Made by a program: the position numbers and the translations under genes. The notes below the pieces were generated by a model. That model was given only the letters and a program-made list of their open reading frames with translations. It did no database searches and was not told where the DNA came from. 64,000 nt of DNA from Ligustrum vulgare (Eukaryota > Streptophyta > Magnoliopsida > Lamiales > Oleaceae), in the NCBI GenBank assembly GCA_963555705.1, contig OY743177.1, positions 51,412,596-51,476,595 of the forward strand, read 5' to 3'. Positions 32,093-43,508 of this stretch are shown here, in pieces; the first letter of the stretch is position 1; the number at the start of each line of letters is the position of its first letter.

Positions 32093-34269
32093 TGTTTAAA
32101 TTAAGTAGGTTTTTCGATACCCATCCGGGGTCAGTAATCTCTTCAAAATCGACCCCAAACCTTGAAGCTCGACCCAACGACAATCCCACCTTGGTTGCTC
32201 CAACTATACTCTAACCGCATACAATGGTAGAGGGGGGGAATGAAAACCCGAGCAAACAATAGGCAAATGGTAGGAATATATAGTAGTTGGGCTAGGTCAA
32301 CTAATTGGGCCAATCAACTCCCAAGGCCCAACACACAATTCAACCAAGTCCAAAATCTTTGCCTAAAAAACACCACAAATGGGATGTCCAAGTGAGCTAC
32401 GAGCAACTACCTATTATGGAGCCGAGCTATTCATTTTGGTATCGATATAATCCCACAATTGTTTTACATCTTCGCCCAGGTTTATTGAGTATCAAAAAAC
32501 CAAACAAATCTCAACCTTGATACCTAATCAACCTGCAAGAAAAACAACACAATGTTTATACTTGCACAATCAAGATAATCCAACTAAAATTGGAATCACG
32601 GACCTTATCTCATGTCTCGCACTCAAAATACACACCATACCTACTCCATTTACTCGCTAGGGCTATGATCAAGAATACCCAAGTAGAAGACAAATAATCT
32701 CAGTAATCTATCAAGAACATGTAAGTGAAGACAGATAAAACCATATGATAATAGAAATCTTTTCAAACATGCTTACAAAAGAACACAAGACTAACCCAAA
32801 GTTAATCAAACACGACGACCAACATATATACACCATAATGCATAAATGACATCATGAAAAGACCTCACACAATTATCCTATCCCATTCCGTGTACCTCCC
32901 TTCTCGAAAACACATATCACACATACTGCCACCTACGTTCACTAGACTGATCATCACACATGCCTAACTGGAAAGTAAGAATAAATCCTAAGTCAATGGG
33001 ATGCTCCTCTATCAATACCTCACTTCTCTCAACCTAAGGGGATAATGGGTCTCCACCCAATAGAAGTGATCAAAGTGTCTCAAACACTTCACCCGGTCAG
33101 GATTTTCAGATAGAACATTTACAATACATTTAATCACTCGTGATTCAAATGTCACACTCAACCCCCGTACATCTCATTAATACACTATAAAGCATCTACT
33201 CCACACATTATCAAAAGACATCCTCACACTCACTGCTAATGCATCACAAACTCACTATGCATGCCAACACATTAGACTCAATAAAATTGATCACACATAA
33301 ATTCATGCAATGTGACACATATCAAACAAATTGACATGCTACACAAAGCAATGCATCGAATTAAGTAATCAAATATGTAGATAGGACCTCATCCACTATG
33401 CATATAAACACATTACCCACGGTAAAAGTTGATTACACACAAATTCATTCAAAGTAACACATATCAAATAAATTAAAATGCTACACAAAACAATGCATCG
33501 AATTAAGTAATCAAATGCATGCAGAAAGGATCACACAGATTTACATGCAGCAAAATCGAGCACTTATCCTCAATAAGCCTCACACGGATCTTTCCTAGAT
33601 CTAGTGGTACCGTTTGTCTTTCCTATCTCCTAACACCTTCCACTCTCCCATCACCTTACCTACCGCACTAACTAGAACCAGAACATTGCCATTCTATGCT
33701 CTAGAAAACTAGATCACCATGCCATCAAGAAAAGCTAAGTGTGTCATCTTATCCAAAAAATGCACAAACATGACATGCAACAAATGCAATGACCACAAGC
33801 AAAATATTGTCACAAACTAAGAAATGAACAGTATCACAAAGGGAGAAGATGATAAATAAGAAAAACAACGAAAACTACAAAGAAAGACTCCAAGACAGCT
33901 ACTCTATATATTTCCTCCCTACAGTTCAAAACTCCAGTCAAACATGCTTCCTAAGGTCACATGCATATCTAAATGGCTACAGAACATCCAAAGTGCATAT
34001 ACTAAATCCATACAGAAAATAGTATATCAAATTCACAAAGAATATATGGCACGAATTAAACATATAATTTATAGGTCTAGTAACAGGCAATGGTTACCAA
34101 GCAATGGTAATCCCCAATCCTAACGATCACCCACACATGATGATCTACTAGTGCGGTAAATAAAGTTTCAGCCAATTTAAAACGAACTTTTCTGTATTTG
34201 TAAATTTGGATGCATGCAAACATCACCGCTTTAGGGACACCACCATACACTCTAAAGCCTCCGTCAAAA

Positions 34270-34500
34270 GTTGCAGCAACACAAATCACCTGTCAACCGA
34301 ATGACCAAAGGGGCATAATCGTCCAATTTTCAATACAAAACCCCAAACTGAAATCCGTCAGCACCAACAGCTCCGTCTCGGCAAGAGGAACAAACTACCT
34401 GTTCAGACCATCACCGAAATCCTCCCTTCGCTCCTCCAAGCACCACCGTCGGCGTTCCACGCGCCGCCACCAGTCGACCGCCAAAAAATAAAGCTTTGAT
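34270..34500. other. GC-rich segment in the leader of the 3.2-kb LTR element
   Basis: An island much richer in C/G than its surroundings (CACCACCGTCGGCGTTCCAC, GCCGCCACCAGTCGACCGCC). No frame on either strand is recognisable as a known domain. It may be captured host sequence or an RNA-structured leader. Confidence 0.4.
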
Positions 34501-34559
34501 CAGATTGTTTGCCTCGACGTGCTGAGTTCGCCAATCCATCTCACTTCTGGTTTGTTTGG

Positions 34560-34935
34560 ATCGATGCCGATAAATTTTGTTTCAACCGTCGGATTGGAAC
34601 AAAATTTCAGAAGAGTCTTCTCCTCGACAAGTCAGTTTAGGTGGTGGTCCTCGATCGTCGATCGGATTTTTGGATCAGAAGGAATCTCGATTTTTCAGTC
34701 CAGTCAGATTTCACCTTTTTGGAAAGTTTTCAACCTTTCTTCTCTGGCTAATAACTTCTGTTTCAACCATCGGATTGATGCCAAATTTCAGTCGAGTCTT
34801 CTCCTCGACAAGCCATTCCAGGTGGTGATTCGTGATCATTGATCGAATTTTCAAATCGACCATAATCTCGATTTTTTATTTCGGTCAGATTTCACCATTT
34901 TAGACAGTTTTCAGCCTTTCTTCTCATGCTGGTTA
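34560..34935. repeat. Tandem repeat of about 185 bp next to the PBS
   Basis: TTTCAACCGTCGGATTG, TCTTCTCCTCGACAAG, AGGTGGTG, AATCTCGATTTTT and GTCAGATTTCACC recur about 180 bp apart (34579 and 34759; 34684 and 34865). They are roughly two units. In element sense this is the 5' leader. Confidence 0.75.
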
Positions 34936-34992
34936 TCAGCTATGTTTTGGCTAGATTTCACTGATTTTTTACCCAAAATCATCACCAACCTT

Positions 34993-35004
34993 GCTCTGAT
35001 ACCA
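34993..35004 (-). other. Primer-binding site of the 3.2-kb element
   Basis: TGGTATCAGAGC on the minus strand, directly inside the right LTR. Confidence 0.85.
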
Positions 35005-35329
35005 TGTTGAAATAATTTTGGTTTTTCGATATAGATCAGGGCTTAGTAAGCTCTCCAAAATTGACCCCAAACCTTCAAGCTTGACCCAATGACAACTCGA
35101 CCTTGGTTGCTCCAACTAGACTCTAACCACATACAATGGTAGAGGGAGGAATGAAAACCCTAGCAACCAATAGGTAAATGGTAGGAATATATAGTGGTTG
35201 GACTAGATCAACTAATTAGGTCAATCAACACCCAAGGCCCAACACACAATCCAATCAAGTCCAAATTTTTTGCCCAAAAAAATCACAAATGGGCCGTCCA
35301 AGTGAGCCACGAGAAACTACCAATTAACT

Positions 35330-35660
35330 TATGTTTCAATCCTCATTCAATAGCGTAGGCAAGTTTCTTCCTTCATTGTTGGGAGTCAATGTTGAAGCTA
35401 TTTCGATAATTAAATACGTCTTTTTTTGTGTAATTTACTTGGGCTTAGATGGGATTTGGCATTGATCATTTCCTTATCTATGGAATGAATATATTAATAG
35501 AAGAGGAGGAAATGATAAAATTAAATGATATGAAGAAGTGATAGTGAAAGTTTAAGCCATAACTACGAAAGACTGCCCTCAATACCAAGCCATGCTTTAA
35601 ATTATATTCGTGAGTACTCTAGTTACACAATAAATATAAATGAGTATAGACATCGGATGG
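35330..35660. repeat. Dispersed repeat unit, copy 3 (uninterrupted)
   Basis: ACTTATGTTTCAATCC through TTGGCATTGATCATTTCC to ACTCTAGTTACACAATAAA, co-linear with the two halves of copy 2 (12735-13300) and in part with copy 1 (7561-7870). The adjoining 32030-32092 piece suggests the 3.2-kb LTR element inserted into such a unit. Confidence 0.7.
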
Positions 35661-35824
35661 AACCTATCTCTAAACATGGATTTTATAGATGGAACCATAT
35701 TGTTCCATGTAAAATGGTAAAATCAAATTGGTTTGTTCTAATGCAATACTAAGCCTTCCTTATGTTGATGCTTTAGGAGGTGCACAAGATCTATTTTGAA
35801 ACCGTTCTACTATTTCGGTCATGA

Positions 35825-36250
35825 CTTAGGCTTCATTCAGTAACACTGTAATAATTATAAATTGGTTTATTTATGTTTTCGATGTAAGATGTATTGTTGA
35901 AAAGTGTAGAGAGAAATTATATATAAAAATGGTTTGAGAAATTGTATTGTTTATAAATTGTAATGATTGCGTTAAAGAACAGAGGCTAATAAGGGTGTAG
36001 TCCCTATGGTTTCAGAACTATTAGTCACCTCTTGACTGAGCAGATTCTTGGCATTCATCAGTTCTTTAACCCTCTATTCTTTAACGCAATTATTATAATT
36101 TATAAATCAATTTATAAATAACACAATATTTCAAACCATTTTTTAACCACACACATTTTTTCTCCTCATTTTTTAACCATACATTTTACCTAAAAAACTT
36201 AAAAAAAAAAACTAATTTATAATTGTTACAGTGTTGCAGAACAGAGCCTA
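35825..36250. mobile_element. Abundant short MITE family, two opposed copies
   Basis: A plus-orientation copy (about 35840-35965, GATGTAAGATG..GTTGAAAAGTG..TTATAAATTG) and a minus-orientation copy (about 36065-36245, TATAATTTATAAATCAATTT..CACACATTTTTTC). Together they form an inverted pair around 36000. Confidence 0.55.
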
Positions 36251-36285
36251 AATTTGAAATGACAATATCAACTAGCCTACACTTA

Positions 36286-37010
36286 GAGGTATCAATTTGG
36301 GTCGGCTCGCCAACATATAAACCTCGTAATGGCTCGTGAACAAAAAGCCCGCCCGCTGGCCCATGCGAGTCTCAGTTCATTTCGATTTGGCCTGTATGAA
36401 TAAAATTATAAAAAGCATAAAGTCTTAAATATTTATTGCAAAAAATATTTATATTTTTTTTTTTTGCTAAATTGTAAAATAGGAAATGAACAAATGATAA
36501 ATTCATATTTATATCAAGAAATGCATATATAGAATTTAGATTTAAATGTTATATTACAAGAATCACTTATAACTTTGCAAAGTTAAATATAGCATAAACA
36601 AATAACAACTAAATGCATTCTAATTACTACCGTCAAATATTTATAGTTTAAATACATTTCAACTAGGTTGACACCGACTTTACTATAATTTATAGTTCAA
36701 GTACATCCCGACTAGTTTGCCACCTACTTGACTACAATTTAATTGTTCAAAAATTGTATATTTATTTTCCAATGAATCTCTTTCCTGCAGGTCTTTTAGT
36801 GGTTCTCTCCCCGACATTTTTAATTTTTTTTTCATGGGCCAGCAAGTTAACCACGGTCCATGAAGGTATGATTCCAAAACCTGTGGGTCACACATTTTTG
36901 ACCTATGAACCATCTGTTTAAGTCACAGGTCGTCCCGAGTCCTGGGTCAATTCGGGCCAATTTTTGCGGGTTTGGTCGGCATGTTCATCTTGACATTTCT
37001 ATCTATACTA
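36286..37010. mobile_element. Possible non-autonomous hAT-like element
   Basis: It starts AGAGGTATCAATTTGGGTCGG and ends CATCTTGACATTTCT, imperfect inverted ends of a kind common in plant hAT elements. Subterminal GGGTCGGCTCG and TTCGGGCCAATTTTTGCGGG are GC-rich as in that group. A matching 8-bp target duplication is not convincing. Confidence 0.3.
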
Positions 37011-37094
37011 ATGTGAGATAAAATATATTAATTCGTTGGAAAGAAACCCAAAGAGGGAGAAAAGAAAATAGGAAAAGACTCCCAAAACCCCATC

Positions 37095-37098
<4 letters not shown>

Positions 37099-37125
<27 letters not shown>
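37099..37125. repeat. (AC)n microsatellite
   Basis: About 13 AC dinucleotides, uninterrupted. Confidence 0.95.
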
Positions 37126-37209
37126 AATAGCTACCCGTACACAAAAATGTACAAATAGCCTTACTGTTTGTAAACATATTTGTACATGTACCAAAACTTT
37201 TTACAAAAT

Positions 37210-38165
37210 TCTCTTCGTGTTTGCTAAAAGTTTTTTTTTTTTTTTTTTTTGCTTATAAACAAATAATGCGATTTTTTCGAGATAAAATTTGTGATTGAAA
37301 AAGATTTGAAAAAAATATGTGTGGTTAAAAGGTTTATTAGCAAGTTATACCAAAAGGTAGCTTATTTATAAACTAATTTACAAACACCAAGTCTTTCAAA
37401 TTACTTTTCAATCACATATTTTATTTTCAAAATATCACATTCTTTGTTTATAAACAAAAAAAAGGTAATCGAACAGAAGAATAATGAGACGAACGTAAAC
37501 TTTCATAAAGCAAAAAAAAGAAGGAAAAAAAATTACGAGGGTTTATTTTTGTGTTCTTATTCGTTTCATTGATGTAAGTGAAAAAATTTCTCTCTATAAA
37601 AGTATAAGCACGATTATCGTGTCCCTGTTTGATCTCATTATTATTTTAATATATTTTCTCCAATTCAACTTTTAACTACACATTTTATAATAAAATAATG
37701 TTACACATAATTAAAAAAAAAATAAAAAAATCCTAATTTTTTAACCACACATTTTTCAAAAAAATCACTATTCTAAACTCATTAAAATATAAAAGCTCAT
37801 TATATTGGATCTCAAACAAAGTATTAATTTTTGAGATTCATACTTGCAATTATTTTTTTGTTGTACTAAGTTTAATATTTACTGTTCTTCAATTAGGGAG
37901 CAGTTCATGGAGAAGTAAGAAGCAGACCGTGGTTGCCCGTTCGAGTGCGGGGGCTGGTTCTTTCTCCTATCACTAGTCGCTGATATACTTTTAACGACTT
38001 TTTCAAAATCACTTTTTAATCACTTACATTTTTTCAAACCACTTTTCAATCACATAAACGGTACATTCTTTTAAATAACCTTTTAGCCACAGAGACTTTT
38101 CAAAACACTTTTTAATTACAAATTTTAATGTAAAAACATTACATTCTTTATTTATATAAAAAAAA
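37210..38165. mobile_element. Degenerate copies of the abundant MITE family
   Basis: Recurring TTTATAAAC, CACATTTTA and AAATCACTTTTTAA(T/C)CAC phrases on both strands, for example 37225-37460, 37622-37860 and 38000-38165, with T-rich runs. Boundaries are not determinable by eye. The segment 37890-37975 is GC-richer and unexplained. Confidence 0.4.
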
Positions 38166-38564
38166 TATAAAGAGGCTCAATCAATCTTTAGCCGTCTTTT
38201 CAATGCATTACATAAACTGTTTGAAACATTGTGTCCATCACAAACGTTCTCTTGCCCGTGTCGAGCAACAATTATGTTGCCCGATGCACACGTGGTGTTG
38301 CCACGTTAGTATACAGTTTGAAAAGGAAAATGCCATTTGTATTGTTTTTTTTGTACCGATTCATGTACAAAAAATGATGTGGATGATTTATAGTTGTTGA
38401 TATTATGAATGATGTGATTTGTAGGAAAATAAATTTTTGCCACGTGTCAATTTGTACAACTTTTTGTATAATAGATTTAGGCCTCAAACGTTTTAATGTC
38501 CGCCACTTGTGTGTTGGGCAACATAATTGTTGACTGACGCGGGCAGGAGAACATTCCTGATCCT

Positions 38565-39335
38565 TTAATTATAAACTGATTTCTTTATATTATTAATATA
38601 AAATGTGTGTTGAAAAAAGTGAAAAAAGAAAATGTTTGTGGTTAAAAAATGGTTTGAAAAATTATGCTGTTTATAAACTGATTTATACATTGTAACAATT
38701 ATAAATTGATTTTTTTAATATATTTTTAGGTAAGATTTTCTGTTGAAAAGTGGAGAGAGGAAATGCGTGTGGTTCAAAAGAGATTTAAAAAATGAATAAT
38801 GCTAAACATATAAAATAGATCACAAAATGAATGACACATGCTCACATGGAGGAGACTCACAAATATTTTATTGTGTGTGGACCCCCTCCATGTATGGGGT
38901 GTGTCATTCATTTTGTGTGTGTAACATGATTCTTAAAAAATTGTGTTGTTTATAAATTTATTTATAAAATGTAATGATTGCGTTAAAAACAGAGGCATGA
39001 TGATTGCTTTACATGACAAACAAGTGTTCGGTGGTTGGTTTTGAAACATATTTTAAATTACACAATTTTTCAAACCACCATTTAACCACGCACATTTTCT
39101 CTCTCCAATTTTTAACCACACATTTTACTTAAAAAAATGTTCTCCAGTCGTCGAATAGACTGTTTGGGTGTGTTTTTTTACGCAATCATTGAAAATTATA
39201 ATTCAATTTATAATGTGCACAATTTTCCGAATCACTCTTTAACTATACATATTTTCTCTCTCCACTTTTGAACCACACATTTTACTTAAAAAACACAAAT
39301 AAAACACATTATAATTCAACACTTGGCCGACGTAT
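38565..39335. mobile_element. Cluster of about four copies of the abundant MITE family
   Basis: Copies near 38570-38695 and 38697-38985 (plus) and 39030-39140 and 39165-39320 (minus) carry the GAGAGA(A)AATG..GTGGTT core. The second is interrupted by the MITE at 38794-38932. Inverted arrangement. Confidence 0.55.
38794..38932. mobile_element. Mutator-type MITE, 139 bp, 9-bp target duplication
   Basis: The ends are GAATAATGCTA... and ...AACATGATTC, with the longer inverted block ACAAAATGAATGACACAT / GTGTCATTCATTTTGT. It is flanked by perfect 9-bp repeats TTAAAAAAT at 38785-38793 and 38933-38941. A 9-bp target and TIRs covering most of the element fit Mutator-like MITEs. It is inserted inside another MITE. 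Confidence 0.82.
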
Positions 39336-39339
39336 AGAG

Positions 39340-39981
39340 CCTTAATCTTTTGGGAATTTCTATTTGTACGGAGCCATGTAAGTACAGGGCCTCACTGTAG
39401 TTGACAATAAAGTACCAATTATTTTAAAAGAAATAAATTTTATACTTAGGGCTTGTTTGATTACTCAATATTTTCATGGAAAATGGAATTTTCACCAAAT
39501 TCTCCCTTTTGACTTGTTCGATTGGCAAAAATTTCAATATAATTTGTTTTCCTCACTTGGGTCACATCATAGCCAATACCTTGTTTTCAAGGAATTTCAA
39601 TTTTTGCCAAGTGGTGGGAATTAATTTTCTTGAAAAATGGAATTCACTTTATTTTCTTACATTTTTGTCCACAAATTTTTAATTGATCTGATTTTATACT
39701 TTTTTATTTTTCCAATTTGATTCTTCAACTTTTAATTGGGTCTAATTGTCCTTGGTCAAACTCTATCTTCACTCTTTAATTCGATTCAACTTTTGAGTAG
39801 TTGAATTTAGTCCTTCCACTTCTAAATCTTACAATCTAGCTCAGTTTTCACCACTTTCACCTATTTTCATATTATTTATTTATTAAATAATTTATTAGTA
39901 AATATTTTATTATTAAGCTCTTATTTGGTCTCGAAAGTTGTGGACAACTTCCCCATAAAACTTATTTTCAATCAAACATTC
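39340..39981. other. AT-rich DNA with a probable 500-bp-family MITE fragment
   Basis: From 39449 (GGGCTTGTTTGATTACTC) the GAAAATGGAATTTTC, GATTGGC and TTTCCTTG..AATTTCAA texture resembles the 9112/9827 family. It is cut by the solo LTR at 39982; the other part continues at 42098. No gene. Confidence 0.4.
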
Positions 39982-42092
39982 TGTAGCGACCAAGAATTTT
40001 TCGTGACTTATTTAAATAAATAATTTTGTTTCGTAACAACGGGTCGATACAACTTTTCCCATTTATTTAAAAATGTATTCGTCTAGCCATTTTAAGTAAA
40101 ATGAAATTTATTTAAAATCTTAGCCTGATTCCAATTTTATTGAAAGTATTTTAAATCCAATTTCAATTTTTAGAATTTGTCTAAATTCATCTTTGATATT
40201 AAGCCCATACTTTAATTATATCCGATCCAATCAATTGCTCACTGGCCAATCTAGAAGCCCAACTTGATTACATCATCCTTATTTCGATTCTTGCCTTTCA
40301 TACAAATTTTGATTTCCCTAAATTTTCCCCCAATCCATGTCCTCTCCCCTTGCATAATTGAATCAATTTGTCCAAAACTTTTCCCTTGAATCCCTCCCAA
40401 ATTATTGATTTAATTAACTTACCAAAAACTATATCAAAAATCAGCATATAACTTACTATTCAAGCCACCACAACCTACAAATTTACAGCAACTCAATCAT
40501 CTTGGGTATGAAAATCTCCTCCTCTCAATTCATCAAAATTTGGTTTTGACACGAAGAATTTTCACACGCTCACTACCTCTAATCCAAATAAATGGAACTA
40601 AGGGATGTTATGAATTGTCGCCTCAATTCGATTAATGAAGGAGACTAGAGAAACTATATGTTCTTGCAAACAATATGTAAGTTTCAATAACAAACACTGA
40701 GCACTGCCTACAAACCAAAATCCACCTTCATCTTCAATGACCATACCACATATTCCAACTCAATCCATGACCGCCCCTGCCCACTGCCATCGCCAAACCC
40801 ACCTTACTAATCCGCGATGTGCACATTTCACACCCACTATATCGAGCCACTCCAATTTCATAACCAACACACCAACAATCACCACAACTCGACCGCCACT
40901 GCCCCAACTCCAATTTATTATGTGACTTTACATGATTTATACGTTTTAATGCATGAGACGAAACAAAACTTTATGCTTGTCATGACTTTAATGCTTTAAT
41001 GCATGAGATGAGACTACCCACATCCTATGATACGAAAGCATATGATTATGATGATGTTGTCATTGTATAATTGTATAAGTATGTGTTCAATTATTCTGTA
41101 AATTAATTATTGATGATGAGTCTAATGATTCCATTATTTTAACAACTTTTGCAGATTTCGGAGATGGTGGCAAATGAAGGGTACTAGTGGCAAATTAATA
41201 AACAATTTTTTTTGGAAGTGACGTTTATGAGTTTTGATAATTTATCTTGTCGTTACAATACTTAATAATCGGAATATAGAGTTTTATGAATTTTTTAAAT
41301 GAACTTATTTGATTTAAGTTCCCATTGCTGATTTTCAAATAAATGTGATGTTTATGTTAATTGTGATTTTGATACCCAAATTGATGCATTCTTTACCTGG
41401 AGGACCTCGTTTGCAAATAAGGTTGGATGGCCGAATTGGCAATCGTCTATTGGCTACTTATGGTTCACTCGGATCCTCGATTCTCAGTTATATTGTGGAC
41501 CGTTAGATCAGATCTAACGAATGAGATTATTTGGGTGAATGATATCACCCTTTGCTGAACACCGACTCCTTTCTTCTCTATTTTTTGAGCGATTTCTGGT
41601 TCAATCCCTTTTCTTCTTCTTGATGCGTTAGTTTGATTCAACCTTGGTTGGCCTTGTAAACTCGTTTATACAATAATGTGGATAGATTGAGTATGCTAGA
41701 TTGGTTTTATCTTTATGTAGTGTTGGGCGCAGTGATCCTTATGTGTTAGGAGAGTTGTGATCTGCTTGTGCGAAGAAGTTGTGTTCGCATGATTGAATGT
41801 GTATCTCTTGTACTTGTACTCTCATTTGGAAGGTTGATTGCTTGTGTAACAGGCTAATCGTTGAGCCCCTAGAGTGGACAATTACTGAACTGGGTCACCA
41901 AATTCAGGTGTTCTTGTTCCTTTAATTTCTGTTCTTTTACGATTTCTTGAGTAATTCAGCAATTTAAATGTGAATTAGAGAATAATTACCCAACAGTTTA
42001 AAATTCAATTTATTTTCGCAATACTTTTTGTTCAAAAGTTATCTTTAAAAGATGATATGGCGTTCCAAGTTTATGGAACTCGGGGCGTTACA
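39982..42092. mobile_element. Solo LTR (2.1 kb), same family as 21669-24461
   Basis: TGTAGCGACCAAGAATTTTTC... and ...ACTCGGGGCGTTACA with CATTC duplicated at 39977-39981 and 42093-42097. Shared inner text includes AATGCATGAGACGA, GATGATGTTGTCA / GATGATGTCACTA and AACA..TTTGCAGATTT(T/C)GGAGATG. No interior survives. Confidence 0.87.
41367..41995. other. Unexplained insert of about 630 bp near the end of the solo LTR
   Basis: From GATACCCAAATTGATGC to AATAATTACCCAACA the sequence is less AT-rich and has no counterpart in the sister solo LTR at 21669-24461, although flanking text aligns. The TG...CA-like ends and a GTGTTCTTGTTCC stretch recall an LTR, but no target duplication is found. Confidence 0.35.
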
Positions 42093-42599
42093 CATTCTTC
42101 CAAAAATTCAAATTACCTTCAAAATTTCCTAAAGATCGGAAGTTGCACTGATTTCATTTGTTTGATTTTTCTATCAATCCAAGGGTTTTATAAATTTTTT
42201 GGGTTATAGTGTTCTAAATATCTGATGTTGCACTAATTTCATTTTTTTTCTTGTGTATTTAAGGTAATTCACTATACGGTTAACAGTGTAGTGATGGGAA
42301 CAACTCGACCAGTTACCATTCTCGGAAAACCTCTTCTGTCTCTTGGGGAATTTTTGTGAGAACGTTTCAACTCACACATCTCTGTAAAGAATTCAATTGT
42401 TGTGGTTTGGGGATTTTTTTTTTAAGTAGTTTACTTAAGGTTACAATAACACTCTTTAATTTGTGCATGCTGTAATCCTCTATTTATAATTCGTGTGCCC
42501 TTGATTTGATAAGTCTTGTAATTTTTGGAAAACCAGTTTCTGAATCTTGATTAAAAACATTTTTCTGTTCTTTGTGAATTTAAATTTTAAATTCACGAA

Positions 42600-43500
42600 T
42601 GGCATCAAGTAGTCATCACTCTTTTATAGAACCTGTTATGGGTTCGAGGGTTGAATTGTCAGAATTCAGTGGATAGGGGGACTACTCGATTTGAAAACAG
42701 AAAATGAAGTCCATATTAGTCTAACAAAGAGTTGCAAAAGCAATTGAAGATCCTAAAACTATTTCTGCTAAACCTGATCTTATTAGTGATATGAATGAGA
42801 TTGCTTATAATTCCATTATTTTGCACTTATCTGATAATATTGTGAGACAAGTTGATGAAGCTAAGACTGCTAAAACCTTGTAGGAAGCTCTTGATACACT
42901 GTTTCTTATTAAGACCTTGCCTCACAAGATTTACGTTCTTGAAATATTTTTTAGCTTTAGAATGGATCCTGGAAAGGAAATAGAAATGAACTTAAGTGAT
43001 TTTAGCATCATTGTTAAAAGTTTAGTTCACAATGACAAAAAAATTTAATGATGAAGACCTAGCTGTTATTTAATTGAACTCTTCATTTGAATCTTTTAAA
43101 GATATCAAAAATGCAATAAAATAATCTAGGGATAAATTGACTCAGGTCATTGCGATAGATGCTTTGAAATCTATGGAACTTGAAGTTAAGAAAGAACACA
43201 AATCCAATCACAGAGAGATGAGCATGTACATGAGAGGTAGACCTGATAAAATAGATAATTGCTTTCACTTTAAGGACGGTAGGAGTAAGTCTAGAGGAAG
43301 ATCTAAGTCTAGTGAAAAATTCTATAGAAAATGTTACCAATGTGAAAGAGGGACATTTTAGGAAAGATTGCTTTGAACTAAAAAGGAAACAACAGAAAGA
43401 TCAGAGTAATGAAGAACTAAGTAATGCTGCTGTTGGTCTAGACTTAGATAGCAAGCATGTCATGACAATTTCTATTAATGACATGAGTTAGTTGGTGTTG
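42600..43500 (+). pseudogene. Decayed Copia gag fragment
   Basis: A start ATGGCATCAAGTAGTCATCA at 42600 and scattered frames with gag-like text (LILHLSDNIVRQVDEAKTAK about 42810-42880; a Lys/Arg-rich stretch from 43137). The zinc knuckle CYQC at 43333 is broken by a frameshift before its GHF..C part. Several stops occur before 43100. The sequence breaks off at about 43503 where protease should begin, replaced by opposite-strand integrase. Confidence 0.75.
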
Positions 43501-43508
43501 GATCAGAC

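Larger units (their letters stand above)
32093..35329 (-). mobile_element. Non-autonomous LTR retrotransposon, 3.2 kb, without gag-pol
   Basis: The left LTR (32093-32506, TGTTTAAATT...AAAAAACCAAACA) and the right LTR (35005-about 35329, TGTTGAAATAATT...) share CGACCCCAAACCTT..AAGCT, CCTTGGTTGCTCCAACTA, CATACAATGGTAGAGGG and more. The right LTR lacks its last 90 bp or so. A PBS (TGGTATCAGAGC on the minus strand) is at 34993-35004. The 2.5-kb interior has no retrotransposon coding. It holds AT-rich repeats (about 33290-33370 repeated at 33430-33510) and a leader with tandem repeats. It is related to the solo LTR at 27787-28274 and must be mobilised in trans. Confidence 0.8.

Noticed and set aside
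34210..34491. Plus-strand ORF ending in an Arg/His/Ser-rich tail (SSKHHRRRSTRRHQS)
   Set aside because: It comes from the GC-rich leader of the LTR element with no homologue that I know. Low-complexity tails arise readily from CGCCGCCACC-type DNA.
37895..37975. GC-richer stretch with CCCGTTCGAGTGCGGG, resembling a tRNA T-arm or SINE B box
   Set aside because: No A box, acceptor pairing or anticodon stem can be drawn around it, and no second copy or poly-A tail is visible. Not called as a tRNA or SINE.
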